Below, piece by piece: positions 19,050-30,860 of a stretch of 64,000 nt of DNA (within the stretch, counting starts at the first letter, position 1; the number at the start of each line of letters is the position of its first letter). The position numbers were made by a program, and so were the translations under genes. The DNA is taken from contig JAOTOM010005143.1 in NCBI GenBank assembly GCA_034440615.1, positions 366,001-430,000 of the forward strand. Reading direction: 5' to 3'. The DNA comes from Ashinkailepas kermadecensis (Eukaryota; Arthropoda; Thecostraca; Neolepadidae). Under the pieces are notes generated by a model. That model saw only the letters and a program-made list of their open reading frames with translations, did not search any database and was not told the origin of the DNA.

Positions 19050-19259
19050 GGTTCGAACAGTGAGGTTGGTAGAGGGCTGGAGTTTCGATCAACTCAGCAT
19101 GTGTCAGACATCTGTTCATAGAGGTGTTAGTCAAGGGCGATGATCTTTTTGCCTTCGAGGATCTCAAAAGGTGGTTATGGCACATTGCTTTGAATGCAGA
19201 ACCTTCACACTCATCAGTGCTGGTGCGTGGAAGAGGTGGACGTTTCACCTTCCCCTGGC

Positions 19260-19443
19260 TTCAACACATGCTCTCCAGGTGATGGCCACAGGTGCAGTGA
19301 TGACATTTATGGCTGTAGGCTGGACACTCTTTCTGTCTGAGTTTGAGTGGTGCACTCTTAACATGGCCCAATTTGCCACAGTACACTCATATAGTCACCA
19401 GGGACACCACAGAAGACAAGATGCTGATTGCACAGTGGCCTAG
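19260..19443 (-). pseudogene. Gypsy zinc-knuckle region
   Basis: Minus-strand reading YCGKLGHVKSA, then ECPAYSHKCHHCTCGHHLE and SMC. The second half has C-x2-C-x4-H-x4-C spacing like a nucleocapsid knuckle; the first is degenerate. A stop follows SMC. Confidence 0.65.
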
Positions 19444-19559
19444 TCTCAGACTGCAAGTTTAACTTATACGAGTGTAAACATAGATGAGAACACTCTCTTT
19501 GTCTGCTTAGCTATTTATTGGCAATGTTCACTCATATCTGGAACAAGCAAAAGGGGTGG

Positions 19560-20900
19560 CACTACTGAAACATATCATTAAAATTAAATATACCTAAATA
19601 TACTTAAAATTTAAAAAAAATTATGTTTTCTTGCATGGAAGGTTAGGTTAGGTTAGGCTGTTTACATTTTTCTTTATATTGAATGTTGCTTTTTATGCTA
19701 TATTACCCAACTTCAAGCCCCTTTTGGGGTATTATTTTGTCTCCCAACTGAAAAGTATTTACTTGCAGAGGAAATGAGTGGTGACATCATGTTAAGCACA
19801 TTCATAAATATTGTAGTGGAGAAACAAATTGCAAGAAATTAAATATAACATAAGTCTTTGATTATCACATATTAAAGTATTTGTTTTGGAATAAAATATA
19901 GTTCAACTAAAACCTTACCGCCACGGGGGCCCCCCCCAAAAAAAAACCAATGTCTGACATTGTTTTCTGCCCACTACTTTTCCTTTTTAATGCAATGTTT
20001 ATGAATGTGTTCAACATGACATGACCACTCATTTTCTCTGTACATGCATACTTTTCAGTTGGGAGGGAAAATAACACCCAAAAAATGGCTTGGTGTTAGG
20101 TAATATATATCAGAAAAGTAAAGTTCAAAAGAAAGAAAAAGATGTGGTAAATTTGTCTTAAAAGGTGTTACAGGGGAGGGATAATTTTTAGGGGAGGGAT
20201 AATTTTTTCTTCAGAATACCATGTTTAGGAAGGTGACTAGGATGATGGCACAACTTATTTTCTGTGCAAATTATTTATTTTTTATTTCCTACTTACAAAA
20301 ACCTAACCAAACCTAACCCATTTGTTTGCTTTATAGAGGGAAAATGCATGTAAAAACTTTTCTTTTTACCACCTTAAAGCACAATAATACCAAAAGTTGC
20401 TAATTTTTTCACAATTTTTTTCATTGGATTTTGTTTTCTTCCAAAGCAGCTTAGGTTAGGTTAGGTTAGGCTGGGTTAGGTTTCTTTTTTGTTAATTTTG
20501 ATAATGTTCACAAAATATATTGCTTGACATTATTCTTGTTTTTTGTATTTTTTCTCCCCAAATGTAGATTAGGCTAGGGTAGGTTAGGTTATGCTATGTT
20601 GCATTTTTATTGTATTTTTTAAACATTTCTTTTTATGCTATGCTATGTAACTCAAAGCCCCTTTTGGCATTATTTTGCTCACAACCTGAAAAGTAAGCAT
20701 TTGCACAGAAAATAAGTGCTACCATCATCTTAGTCACCTTCATAAACATGGTATTTTGAAGAAAAATTCCAACAAAAAAAACACCTTTTAAGACAAATTT
20801 ACCAAGGATGTAACATAACCTTACCTAATTAAAGTTTTCAAATTAAAAAAAAAAAACTAACCTAACCTAGGCTAGCCTAAACTGTTTTTAAATATTTTTT
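19560..20900. repeat. TTAGG-tract family, array of inverted copies
   Basis: At least three copies. GGTTAGGTTAGGTTAGGCTG (19,641) begins a plus copy; 19,990-20,110 is the core in reverse; GGTTAGGTTAGGTTAGGCTGGG (20,456) begins another; AACCTAACCTAGGCTAGCC (20,858) ends a reverse copy. Also a C8A9 junction at 19,927. No ORFs. Confidence 0.7.
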
Positions 20901-21327
20901 TTTTAATGCTGGCCATAATGAGCACACAATGGGTCCATACTACCAACTAATGACAGCACACACCAGCGTTGGAAAAATGGCCGTTTTTTGGACATTTGCC
21001 TGTCCAAAGAATTATACACTCTCAAAAAAATTCCACTCCTTGCATTGCCAACTATCAGATGAAGAGCTAATGCATAACAAGCAATCCCAGCTAGTTCTGC
21101 CAGCATCAAATGGTGATAATTGTGAACATAGTCTGAGTAACATGTTCTCTGTTCATATATGTTCAGCATATGCATGTGAGCAGCATGCACCATTGGCTAT
21201 ATCGTGACCTATGGCTAGTAGTGATAATGAGATCCACTGTAGTTCTAGTAGTCATCTTGTATAACCATTTGGGCCCTTGACACAACTTGGCCACACCATT
21301 GGGATTAATGCACATTTGTTATTTCAG

Positions 21328-21411
21328 GTGATCATCGGAGCTGCAGAAACATTCAAAGAGAATGCAAGGAGCAGAACAGAAGATAAGATGCCCATGAGAT
21401 TTGAAGAATGA
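21328..21411 (+). CDS. Possible terminal exon of an unidentified gene
   Basis: Acceptor GTTATTTCAG precedes an open 27-codon run (VIIGAAETFKENARSRTE, DKMPMRFEE) ending in TGA. An AATAAA polyA signal follows 73 nt later (21,484-21,489). The charged, helix-like C-terminus and the short 3' UTR look like a last coding exon. No family was recognised and the preceding exon was not found. Confidence 0.35.
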   Translation: MIIGAAETFKENARSRTEDKMPMRFEE

Positions 21412-21483
21412 CAACTTACCAGCATACAGAATGGAGGCCAAAGTTGTGATTCCCATGCGGCCTTAACAACATTGAATATGTTT

Positions 21484-21489
21484 AATAAA
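21484..21489 (+). promoter_or_regulatory. Candidate polyadenylation signal
   Basis: AATAAA 73 nt after the TGA of the candidate terminal exon. Confidence 0.35.
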
Positions 21490-21559
21490 ATGGTGCAAGT
21501 CATGTGTGTACAATGTCATTGTCATGTCTGGCACATGTGAATAAATAAACATCCATGCC

Positions 21560-22890
21560 TTCATTTGTACACTTTCCATTCATGACAAATGCTCTGACCA
21601 GAAGAAAAGTGCTCAGAAGAATAAAAGGCCAGAACCAGAAAGCAAACTAGAGTATAGTCCATACACAAATGTGATTAAAGAGACATGAAGGGAATACATT
21701 TATTAATACCTTGGTAGGTGCAAGCCATGCCTGGCCACAGCATTTTTTTTTATTTTAGAGTGAGAGGGCAAAAAAACATGGTACCTACTCAGTGTGGGAT
21801 GGAGACTGAAGTGATCATTTGCAGAGAAACTGAGTGGTCGCATCGCCTTAATGACATTAAAATACATCGTTTTCCAAAATTCACAGAATCAAATAAAAAA
21901 TTAAAAAATAAAAAAGAATAGAAAATCAAAGGAAAAAGTAGTGCCTAGGTGCCTACCTACCTACATCCGTGCAATGTATCCATAGGTAAGGCATCATGCT
22001 TTGATCATGACTGACCCTTACAAACCAATGGCAATGAGAGGCGTTCAATTTAAACAACTCAATCGAGCCTAATTGCTTACGTCTGCCGACACTACACCAC
22101 AGCAGTTAGCACTCTCACTCCCTGCCTCCCGGTACATTAATTATCCAAATGCCTATATCGCAACACGAAAGCGCCGCACAAGTTACATTTAACATCTCTG
22201 GGCTTCCAAACTCAAAGCACGAAGTAATCCCTTCTCAAATGAAGGACGCCTCCATGCTTCTCACGGCTACTAAAGGGAAACTACCACTCTCGGAGTCGGC
22301 TTAGAAATTTACAAGCTCTTGGACGGGGGAGAATCATGGCTCTACAGCTGCCACTCTTTCGGGAGCGTTTTAAACCGCTGCGAAGAAAGACAATGAATAC
22401 TTTAATTTGTAATGCTTCCGGAAAGATTGGGATATGCTGCATCAACTGACGAACTATAAAATGTTTATTTATCAAATTTGAATCAATCCTATGCCATATA
22501 CACAAAAGATATTAACTGAAATTTGCGGGTGAAAATTGTCCACAACTGTCCAAAACGTTCTCCAAACCTGCTAAGACTTTGTGACAAAATAGATAACCAA
22601 ACAACCAGAAATTTCAGTGTCTTTCGATTTTACGGCATGCATTGGTTCAGAACCCCACGTATTTATGACACAAATACTGTTTATGCCACTCGGACACGGA
22701 GAATCTCCCAGACGCCCCCCCCCCCAAAAAAAAATGACTGAATTTAATCCGATTAGTCTACATATATTTTTTCTCAATAAGAATTGATTACGATTATTAT
22801 TTCTTTAATTTTTTCCGGGATTGGTTTTATCACATTTCATTTTTGAGCCTTTTTGTAGGTCATAGTTCCTCACTGTGATGTGCTAATTGC
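21560..22890. other. Unassigned stretch
   Basis: Includes a degenerate TTAGG-family core (CAGAGAAACTGAGTGGTCGC, 21,821) and a C11A9 homopolymer junction at about 22,716. Minus- and plus-strand ORFs of 60-75 codons have no recognisable domain. Confidence 0.3.
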
Positions 22891-22904
22891 TCCATAGTTT
22901 ACGG

Positions 22905-23220
22905 CGCCCTCTCTGCCATTGATAGTGTTCCGCCGTGTGTGGTATTTCTGGTGCTTCGGTCTCGTGAGGTAAGGTCGTTTCCGACTGTTTTTTTTTGTCC
23001 GGTTACGAATTACAAGAAAATCGGGTGCTAGGTACTGGTGTGACAGTTGGGGTAGTGACCGTTGTGTTCCCTGTGAGCATTGTAAATTCCAGTTATTCTC
23101 GTTAGTCTGCCTGGCAGTGATACATTATCCGTAAAATACGGCGGTATATACCACTTTCTGAACACTGAATTCACATCCTTCCCAACTGAGAATCGACTTT
23201 GTGCTTCATGGTGAGTAGTT
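22905..23220 (+). promoter_or_regulatory. Possible promoter / first exon
   Basis: A CpG-richer patch (ACGGCGCCCTCTCTGCCATT, TTCCGCCGTGTGTGG) is followed by GTCTCGTGAG|GTAAGG, a good donor. A second candidate exon ends CTTTGTGCTTCATG|GTGAGT, with an ATG directly before the donor. No downstream coding exon was found, so this is only suggestive. Confidence 0.25.
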
Positions 23221-23334
23221 ATGAAGTCTTCATATATATTTTTAATAGTATCTTGTTGAAAGTATCATGTGGGCAAACACATTTTCGGCAGATTCTAGTT
23301 TTCCAGCTGGGTTAGTTTAGATTGTATTACGACA

Positions 23335-24055
23335 TAATATAGTTTATATTATGCTACGTTATTGTTATCTGCCATTCTTACACTGCATATTGTTACTGCA
23401 TATACTGGAGAACGCTTCCATGTTCCATGGTCAAGAGTTCAAAAATTACATATGAATAGATAAACAAATTCAATTTTTTTTTTAACCTAACACAACCTAG
23501 ATTAAGAACGTAGCATAATATATAACATATGTTATATCATAATAAAATCTGACAACCTAACCAGAAAACCAGAATCATCCAAAACAAATTCTTCGGCTAG
23601 CACATATATATGAAAAATAAAATAATACAGCATCGCAAGGAACTTCCGGCCTTGGCTGTGGACATGTTGGGTTGCCAGTATTCATTCTGAGAAATAAATG
23701 TTGAATCAAGTCTGAAACATAAGGTTTATGATGTCGAAGAGCATTAAATCAAGTGCATGAAGTGTTCAATGTCTTCTTCTTCTTTTTATTTTTTTTTATA
23801 TTATGTATAGTATGTAATTATGTATCATAGTAAAATTATGTATCATATGTAATTGAACTTGACCGTAAGCAGAACATGGCCAACTTTCACGTCCTCATTT
23901 CCGGTCACACTGTATGTATATGCATAGGCAAGTTGAGTAATAATATCTACTAAACTTCCAAGGATGTGTTGGTTCTCTAGTATATGCAGTAGCAATATGC
24001 AGTGTAAGAATGGCAGATAACATTGCATAATATGCAATATTATGTGTAATCACAT
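23335..24055. repeat. Inverted-repeat (foldback/MITE-like) element
   Basis: Arms at 23,370-23,420 (TTATCTGCCATTCTTACACT, GCATATTGTTACTGCATATA) and, inverted, at 23,968-24,025 (AGTGTAAGAATGGCAGATAA). Ends are AT-rich (ATAATATAGTTTATATTATG). The interior (23,500-23,795) has a second copy at 28,605-28,860. Confidence 0.65.
23500..23795 (+). repeat. Direct repeat A, copy 1
   Basis: Shares AACCAGAAAACCAGAATCAT, ACAGCATCGCAAGGAACTTC, CGGCCTTGGCTG and AAATGTTGAAT...AAACATAAGGTTT with 28,605-28,860; about 80-85% identical by eye. Confidence 0.8.
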
Positions 24056-24059
24056 TGCG

Positions 24060-25142
24060 TAATCAATGTGATATTTCACTTGATCAAGCCCCCAGGCTGG
24101 TACCGGATTGGTCTGCCATTGTGCTATTGGACCAACTTCGATACAAGTCGAGTGAATGTGTGTATGCATGTATGGGGTTGCTGAAAAAGCACCAGTTTTA
24201 ATATTTTAATCTGGACACTGGGGGCTGATACACTTGTGCACTTTTTTAATTCAAAGCATCATCAACTTGATTAATTCTGATCATATTGTGCCAAGCTTGC
24301 ATTGACTTGAGGCAAGGATTGTACGAGATTGGGATAGCATGCATATATCACAACAATCTGGCTGTACAGTATGTTATGAAGGATGATTGGCCATGAAAAA
24401 CCTTGGCAATGCTGCTCCCTGGTCCCTTGATCACCAGGAAGATCTTAGTAATGTGAACCTTAACATGACAAAAATTTAATATAAAATTAACTTAAAGTAA
24501 AGGTCGTTGCAGAATCACAGTTTGAACAAACATTACTACAATGGCCTTTAGTTAACACTCAAGCGATTAGTTAATGCTTATTCTTTCTGAATACAGGATC
24601 ATCAGAATTGATGTTCTTGGCAGATTAAACCTACAGAAGGCAACTATTATGCCAATTTACTTATAATCAATTCAATCTGGATCTATTTATTTATTTTGAA
24701 CATTGAACATGTGTCAATCTACTATCATGTTGGCATATGAGAGGGCATGTAACCTGGTGATATTATTGTCCTTAAATTGTAAATTGCTGCCTGGGGGAGG
24801 GAGGGGGTATCACAGACAACTGGTGTTGCTAAAAGTTTACTGCTGCAGGGATGTTTGATAACTTCCCACACATGGTATTGGCAAGTGTTCCTTTCACTTG
24901 CAATAGAATCCTTGCTCCTCTATCATCTCATCTAGGCATACAACTATCTAGATTTATTTTTCAAACTATGCTTCTTGATGATGTGAACTTTACCTCCCTA
25001 ATTTCCTTTTTCCATTTTGCTTTCCGATCATTCATGGTCTCTCTTTTGTGTGTTCCCAGTTCAATGTCCATGCACAATTATTATTCCAAGTTTTACATTT
25101 CCAGATATAATCACCATTTCCAGTTGGCTCTTTATCTGAGTA
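24060..25142. other. Unassigned, upstream of LINE
   Basis: A G-rich run (GGGGGAGGGAGGGGG) lies at 24,794-24,808. A 103-codon ORF (24,851-25,162 +) runs into the LINE; it has no recognisable domain and might be LINE 5' sequence. Confidence 0.3.
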
Positions 25143-26370
25143 ATGAGCAGGTTCAAACTTGAGGGAGCTACATTGGAATTACTAGGGAATGATTTGAATG
25201 ATAAGTACCCTCCTCATGAACTTATATTGTCACAATGTACATATTATACCCTACCTCAACCACTTAACTGTAATGCTGGATTCTCAGTACTTTATATCAA
25301 TGCAAGATCCCTGAAGAATAAATTTGATGAAGTTGTTAATTTTCTAGCAAGCTCTAAAGTTGATTGGTCAGTTATTTGTGTATCAGAGACATGGTTGAAG
25401 AAAGATTTAGAACAATACTTTAGTCTAAAAAATTATAATCTCTTTTCATCTAGTAGAAAAGAAGGTGAAGGTGGAGGTACAGCAATATATGTAAGTAATA
25501 GATATGAGGCTAGGGAAAGAAAAGACCTGGAGAGTGATCATTTTGAGACAAGTTTTCTGGAAATCGAAATGAAGTTGGGTGTACCAGCGAAAAGATTCCT
25601 AGTATGGGGAAATGTATAGACCTCCAAGTCTGAGCCACACTATATTTATGGACTATTTGGAAAAAATACTTGACTCATTGGAAAACAGCAAATGTACACG
25701 TGTCATAGCAGGGGACTTCAATTACAATCTTTTGAAATATCACTCTGATAAACCTACACTTAATTTTATGAATTTGTTTAATTCTTATGGATTTTCCCCA
25801 ACCATCTCAAAAGCAACCCGGATTTGTAATGAATCAGATGCCCTTTTGGATAATATATTTATTAATGATGTTAATGTCTTTAACAATTCAGGAATACTAC
25901 TTCATGATTTATCAGATCATTTTCCAGTTTTTCTTAATCTGTCATTACTTGAAAGTTCAAATATAACAAGACATTCAGTGACAGTCTTTGATAAACATAA
26001 AATCAGTGAATTAAATGATCACCTCATCAGCAACTTGGAAGCCTTTCAAGATGAAACTGATGCTAATCAAGCATGCAACAAACTTATTAAAGCATATGAA
26101 ACAGGTATTACAAAATTATCTAAAACTTTTACACCCAGTAGAAGAAAGAATCCAATTAAACCATGGGTAACCCCTGCACTTCTGTGTTCAATAAATACAA
26201 AAAATAAACTGAATGCAAAATATATTAGGAATATAATTTTATTGAATGAAAATAAATACAAAATGTATAGGAACATGCTTTGCAATGTGCTTAGGGAATC
26301 AAAACGATTATATTACAAGAGGGCATTCCAGGACAGCAAAGGTGATGGCAAAAAACATGGAAGTATTTGA
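25143..26370 (+). pseudogene. LINE apurinic endonuclease domain
   Basis: 25,143-25,616 carries the N-terminal half (INARSLKNK, ICVSETWL, GGGTAIYVS). After a frameshift, 25,612-26,370 carries YRPPSL, VIAGDFNYNLL and LSDHFPVFL, the two conserved acidic/histidine motifs (GDFN and SDH). The catalytic motifs are intact although the frame is not. Confidence 0.88.
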
Positions 26371-28135
26371 ATGAAATTATAAACAAGAATGAATTGCAAA
26401 CAGTTCCCCCAAGGTGCTTTGTTGATAACTCTGGGGCTACCTGTGTAAATGAACAAATACCTGATAAATTCAATACTTTTTTTTTCAACGATAGGTAGTG
26501 AATTGGAAAAAAATATACCTGCAGCACACAATAGCCCATTATATTACCTTACACAGCCTACTCATGCCAGCATTAACAATATTCCTTCTGTTAATGAAGC
26601 TCAAATTGAAGAAATTGTTAAGTCTTTGAACCCTGTGGGTGGAGGTATGGATAAAATTAGCACACAAATTTTGCTTGGAACATATAGAAGTATTTTGCAA
26701 CATCTAACATATTTCTTCAATCTTTGTCTGAGCACTGCAATATTCCCTGATGCATTAAAATCTGCAGTTATAATTCCTATATATAAATCAGGGGAAAGTA
26801 ATAAATTTACTAATTATAGGCCAATCTCTTTGCTACCAATATTTTCGAAGGTGCTGGAAAGATTAATACACATTAGTGTATCATCATTTCTAAATGAAAA
26901 TAATATCATACACCCACTGCAGTTTGGTTTCAGAAAAAAACATAGCACATACATGCCAATTGCTCTGATGCATAATGAAGTAACTAAAGCCCTTGTAAAT
27001 AATAAATTAGTTTGTACCCTGTATCTGGATTTGAAACAGGCCTTTGACACTGTCAGCATCAGCATTTTGTTACAAAAGATTTACTTTATTGGCATAAGGG
27101 GAAATAGATATAAACTGTTAAACTCATACCTATCAAATAGATCTCAAAGAACCAAGATACATGACATCCTCTCCCAACCATTAAATATCACAATAGGTGT
27201 TCCTCAGGGTTCGATTCTTGGACCTCTGCTATTTCTTCTATACATTAATGATCTTTGCAATGTTTCCAATTTACCTAGCTTTTACCTCTTTGCAGACGAT
27301 ACAGCCATAACTATTACAGCTAATGATCATTTTGAGTTACAAACTAAAGTAGATGAGGTAATACCCAAAATAATTGCATGGTTTCATACCAACAGATTAT
27401 CTATTAATGCTGATAAGACTGGATATCAAATTTGTTTCCAGGAAACCATGTGATGACCTTCATGTAAAAATAAATAGTTCTAATATTACAAGGCATAGCT
27501 GCATAAAATATTTAGGTGTATTAATCGATGAAGACATGACATGGAAAAGCCATATCAATGCCATTTCTTCAAAAATTAGCAGAAATATTGGTATTATAGG
27601 CAAATCTAGGTACTTTCTATCAACTTGTGAATTGCTTCTTCTGTATAATTATCTAATACTGCCATATCTAAATTACTGTTCTGTTGTCTGGGGAAGTACT
27701 TACCACTCTAAGCTTGACAAGATTATTAAGTTGCAGAAGTGTGTTATTAGGATTGTTGACAAGAAACCTTACTTATACCATACAAATGAATTGTTTATCA
27801 AGCATAGAGTTCTTAAGTTTCTGGACATAATTGATGAACAATGCATTTACATCATGCTAGGTTTTCTAAATCACTCATTACCAGCACCTCTTTCTGATAT
27901 GTTTCAACTTCATCAAGAAGGTGGCCTCAGAGTTAGACAACACTTTCAAATACCCTTTTCTGATATCAATTACAGGATGTTTTCATTACCCTTTATTGCA
28001 CCAAAAGCCTGGAATAAAATAATCTGCTCTCACTTCCATAGGATTGAAGACGTACCTAGAAGTAAAATCATTTTGAAAAACACATCAGGCAATACATTAC
28101 TAGAAAATATGAACTTGTCCAATGAATGTCGGTGA
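26371..28135 (+). pseudogene. LINE reverse transcriptase and C-terminus
   Basis: 26,449-27,453 holds the fingers and palm (NYRPISLLPIF, QFGFRKKHST, LYLDLKQAFDTV, GVPQGSILGPLLF, LFADDTAI). 27,374-28,135, in another frame, holds the thumb and C-terminus (IKYLGVLIDEDMTWKSHI, LILPYLNYCSVVWG, LQKCVIRIV). The frame switch is near 27,425. The RT catalytic FADD is intact. Confidence 0.88.
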
Positions 28136-28335
28136 TAAGGTTGTGCTATGCATGGTGATCTTGTTGTCTTATTTGGATATTTTCGTTAAATATCATGTTT
28201 TCTTTCTTTCTTCTTTCTTCATACTTCGTTTGTCCTTTCTCCTTTCTCCTTAGTGTAGTAATAGTTTAGGAGATGTACGTGCAAGATTAGGGATTTTATA
28301 TTATTTCCCCATTAACACCTATAGCAGTTTTTTTT

Positions 28336-28390
28336 CTGGAGCCCTCGAAGACGTTATTAGCATTGCTAATTGTCTGAGAGGGCTTCAGGA
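28336..28390 (+). other. 3' UTR hairpin of the CR1/Jockey-group LINE
   Basis: CTGGAGCCCTC (28,337) pairs with GAGGGCTTCAG (28,379), 10 of 11 positions, with an inner TTAGCA/TGCTAA pairing. It may be a recognition structure for this LINE, unrelated in sequence to the GGGCG hairpin of the other LINE/SINE family. Confidence 0.55.
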
Positions 28391-28571
28391 ACATCTTTTA
28401 CTAATATCTGGTGGCAGGATCTGTCCAGCAAGAAACAGGAGCGGGGAGTGGTGTGACCTAACTTGACTTGCTTACCCTGACCTACTTCTCATCCCTGGAA
28501 TTTAACGTAATTAGGTCGCACAGGTATGGAAGGGCCCTCCTGCCTACCTATTAATAGGTAGGGGAATTTAA

Positions 28572-28589
<18 letters not shown>

Positions 28590-28612
<23 letters not shown>
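28590..28612. repeat. (AT)n microsatellite
   Basis: About eleven AT dinucleotides at the 3' border of the LINE. Confidence 0.9.
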
Positions 28613-28613
<1 letters not shown>

Positions 28614-28860
28614 ATCATAATATAATCTAACCTAACCTAGCCGGAAAACCAGAATCATCCGAAACGAATTTTTCGGCCATGACGTAATCAATTTTTTTTA
28701 AATACAGCATCGCAAGGAACTTCCGGCCTTGGCTGCAGATGCGTGGGTTTGCGAGCATTCATTCTCTGAAATAAATGTTGAATTAAGGCAGAAACATAAG
28801 GTTTTTGATGTCAGAGTATTAAATCTAGTGCATGAAGTGTTTAATTTTTTTATTTATCAC
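28605..28860 (+). repeat. Direct repeat A, copy 2
   Basis: Homologous to 23,500-23,795 in the same orientation (see that entry). The LINE lies between the two copies. Confidence 0.8.
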
Positions 28861-29810
28861 ATCTGTGACACACCAGGTATGGATAATTATGAGATGCGCT
28901 ATATTTGCAGAGTGAAGATTATGATTGTGTATTTGTTTGCCAACTGAAAAGTAATCATGTGCAGAGAAAATGAGTGGTCGCATCTTCATTTTCACCTTAA
29001 AATACTTGATATTCGAGAGAAAAGTTTGGTTACCCTCCCCTGCTTCCCCTATCTAGGAGAAGAGCCCTACTGCTGTTTCTATATGGTCAAACCTGAACCA
29101 GTCAAAACTTGCTTTTTACATTATAATATATTTTAGTTAGATTAGTTCAGTTCGTTAGTTTCGATTAGGTTAGGTTTTCCTATTTAATTATCATATTGTT
29201 TGAATTAGTAGTTATTGCTTGTTAATTTCAAGAAGTACAATGAGATTATATTACTTCTGTGGTCCCTAAGGATGAAAGTAATTTTGCATGGATAGCAAGA
29301 CATGATGGGATTTTTTCATTTTTTACTAAGCATGCACAGCATGTTTCCTTACCATTGGAAAGGGCATGGTGGCATTTTACCTCCAGATATATTGAGTCAT
29401 GAAAATCATGACTATCAAATGAGTGTTTTATTATATATTAACATATTTATAACTTCCCAAAAACATTGCTCTGTGAGATGTATCACATAAATATCAGTTC
29501 GATTTTTTTGTTGTAAACTGATAAAAACAGACATGATGGGTTGTGACATTGCATGGCACAGCTGTTTGTGCATGTAAGCACTCTTTATGATGTTGGTGAA
29601 CAGTTGTCTGTCGAGCACATCAGCAACATTGAGTTGCATTCCTCTAACCTTTCCCATTTCTGGGAAGATTTGTGATGATACTGTATAAAGCATTATTAAT
29701 CTCTTAGATGGCACCACATGTTCTGTATGTATATCTGTGTTTATTCAATACTTTGTTTCTCTGATGTTATTTTGTTCATGCTCAAGAAGAACCTTGGGTT
29801 CTTTTAAAAT
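28861..29810. other. Unassigned; degenerate TTAGG-family core
   Basis: AGAGAAAATGAGTGGTCGCA at 28,962 is the family core. GATTAGGTTAGG is at 29,163. No gene was recognised. Confidence 0.35.
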
Positions 29811-29814
29811 GCAT

Positions 29815-29962
29815 TCAACTGCTAGGTCATATTGCATCACCAACCTGTCATGGCGATTGGTCGTGGGTGGACGTGGTAATGCTGCTGGTTGAGATATTCG
29901 AACCCACAATCTTGTGATCAAGAGTCTGACACTACCAACTGGTCTACCGCAGCCCCCATTGT
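29815..29962 (-). mobile_element. tRNA-derived SINE, old copy
   Basis: Minus strand: GGGGGCTGCGGTAGACCAGT (A-box region), GATTGTGGGTTCGAATATCT (B box), CACGACCAATCGCCATGACA, then GATGCAATATGACCTAGCAG. It has the same architecture as the SINE at 16085 but is much more diverged. Confidence 0.75.
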
Positions 29963-30197
29963 TGATGCTGAACATGTTTTTCTGTTTTACTCCATATGTT
30001 TTGTTTGGTGAATTCTGTATGATTTGGATAATGTGAACATATTTTGCTCGGATTTTTTTAACCTGAAGAAACCCAGCCAGTGTACCCCTGCACATAAATA
30101 GTACTTTGTATTCCTGGATGTTGAGGGGAAAATTTTTTGGTAATCAAATATTGATGTTATTGTCTTCAAACCTGTGACAGAAACTTGTTAATGAGCA

Positions 30198-30243
30198 CTG
30201 TATGACCAATGCAGTCGATGCACCCCTAAACCCAATAACCACC
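30198..30243 (+). repeat. LINE/SINE 3'-tail module (11)
   Basis: CACTGTATGACCAATGCAGT, CGATGCACCCCTAAACCCAA, TAACCACC. Inner ATGAC...GTCGAT is intact; the outer stem is truncated. Confidence 0.7.
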
Positions 30244-30389
30244 AGAAAGTTTGCAATTCTCAGTCTAACCTGAGTACCTTATTACTGAGCAGTTCATTGT
30301 GAAGCAGCAACATCCCACCCAACAGTTATGAAATTGAGAGGATGGTGTCTTTAATATCAACTATCCTGGAATGGCCTATTTTTCGGCCC

Positions 30390-30860
30390 TTCAGTAGGAA
30401 CAGTCTTGCCCTGCCCTGCCCACAAGTACTGTCGTTGGAGCTGGAGTCGGCTAGGATCAACGTAGTTTGTGCGTAGGTGTATGTGGTGTCTCGTTGCTCC
30501 CGGCGGTCGTGCCGACAATTCGAATGCCTTATCTAATACCCTGTTCCCTGTCCGCAACAGGTTCTGGCTTCAGAGCTGGGTTCGCTGGTGGAGTAGCGTG
30601 CGTCTCTCCCGGCGATTGCCTGACTCGCATCTGAGCGCTGCTGAGCTGCCAAAGCACTATAACCTGCATCCTTCGGTGAGTGCGTATTGTCTGGTGAATG
30701 CGTATTACGCTGATGCAATTTGTTGTGTAGCTGCGGCTGTGACTTGTTTGAGCTGATCTTGACTTGTAAGACCTGTTCATTCCCCCTGCAGGTTCTGATG
30801 CCGGAGCTCGTCATCTAGCAGGGCGTCGTTCGCCTTGTACGTTGCGCGCTGTCGTCGCTT
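30390..30860 (+). promoter_or_regulatory. GC/CpG-rich patch with exon-like signals
   Basis: CpG-rich against its AT-rich surroundings. Two similar blocks start after AG: CAACAG|GTTCTGGCTTCAGAGC (30,556) and CCCTGCAG|GTTCTGATGCCGGAGC (30,784). CATCCTTCG|GTGAGTG (30,676) is a plausible donor. It could be a promoter with noncoding first exons, or a GC-rich retroelement 5' region. No coding exon was recognised. Confidence 0.3.

Larger units (their letters stand above)
16957..19447 (-). mobile_element. Ty3/Gypsy retrotransposon remnant, copy 1
   Basis: On the minus strand the order is zinc knuckle, protease, reverse transcriptase, RNase H. No integrase, gag start or LTR was recognised, so both ends are truncated. 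Frameshifts and stops break every domain. It shares its pol with copy 2 at 39.9-49.2 kb. The ECPAYSHKCHHC...H....C zinc-knuckle form suggests the Mag/SURL branch; this is a judgement from memory. Confidence 0.85.
25143..28615 (+). mobile_element. CR1/Jockey-group LINE, nearly complete ORF2
   Basis: Endonuclease, RT and C-terminal domain follow one another on the plus strand, then a 3' UTR of about 480 bp that ends in (AT)n at 28,590. Recognised from LYINARSLKNKFDEV (endonuclease start), SETWL, AGDFNYN, FTNYRPISLLPIFSKVLE, GVPQGSILGPLLFLLYIND and FADDTA. At least four frameshifts (about 25,610, 26,345, 26,480, 27,425) kill it. The exact clade (Daphne/Rex1/L2-like) cannot be settled by eye. Confidence 0.88.

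Noticed and set aside
17087..19121. Plus-strand ORFs over the first Gypsy remnant
   Set aside because: They are shadows of the minus-strand pol, whose zinc-knuckle, protease, RT and RNase H motifs are all recognisable.
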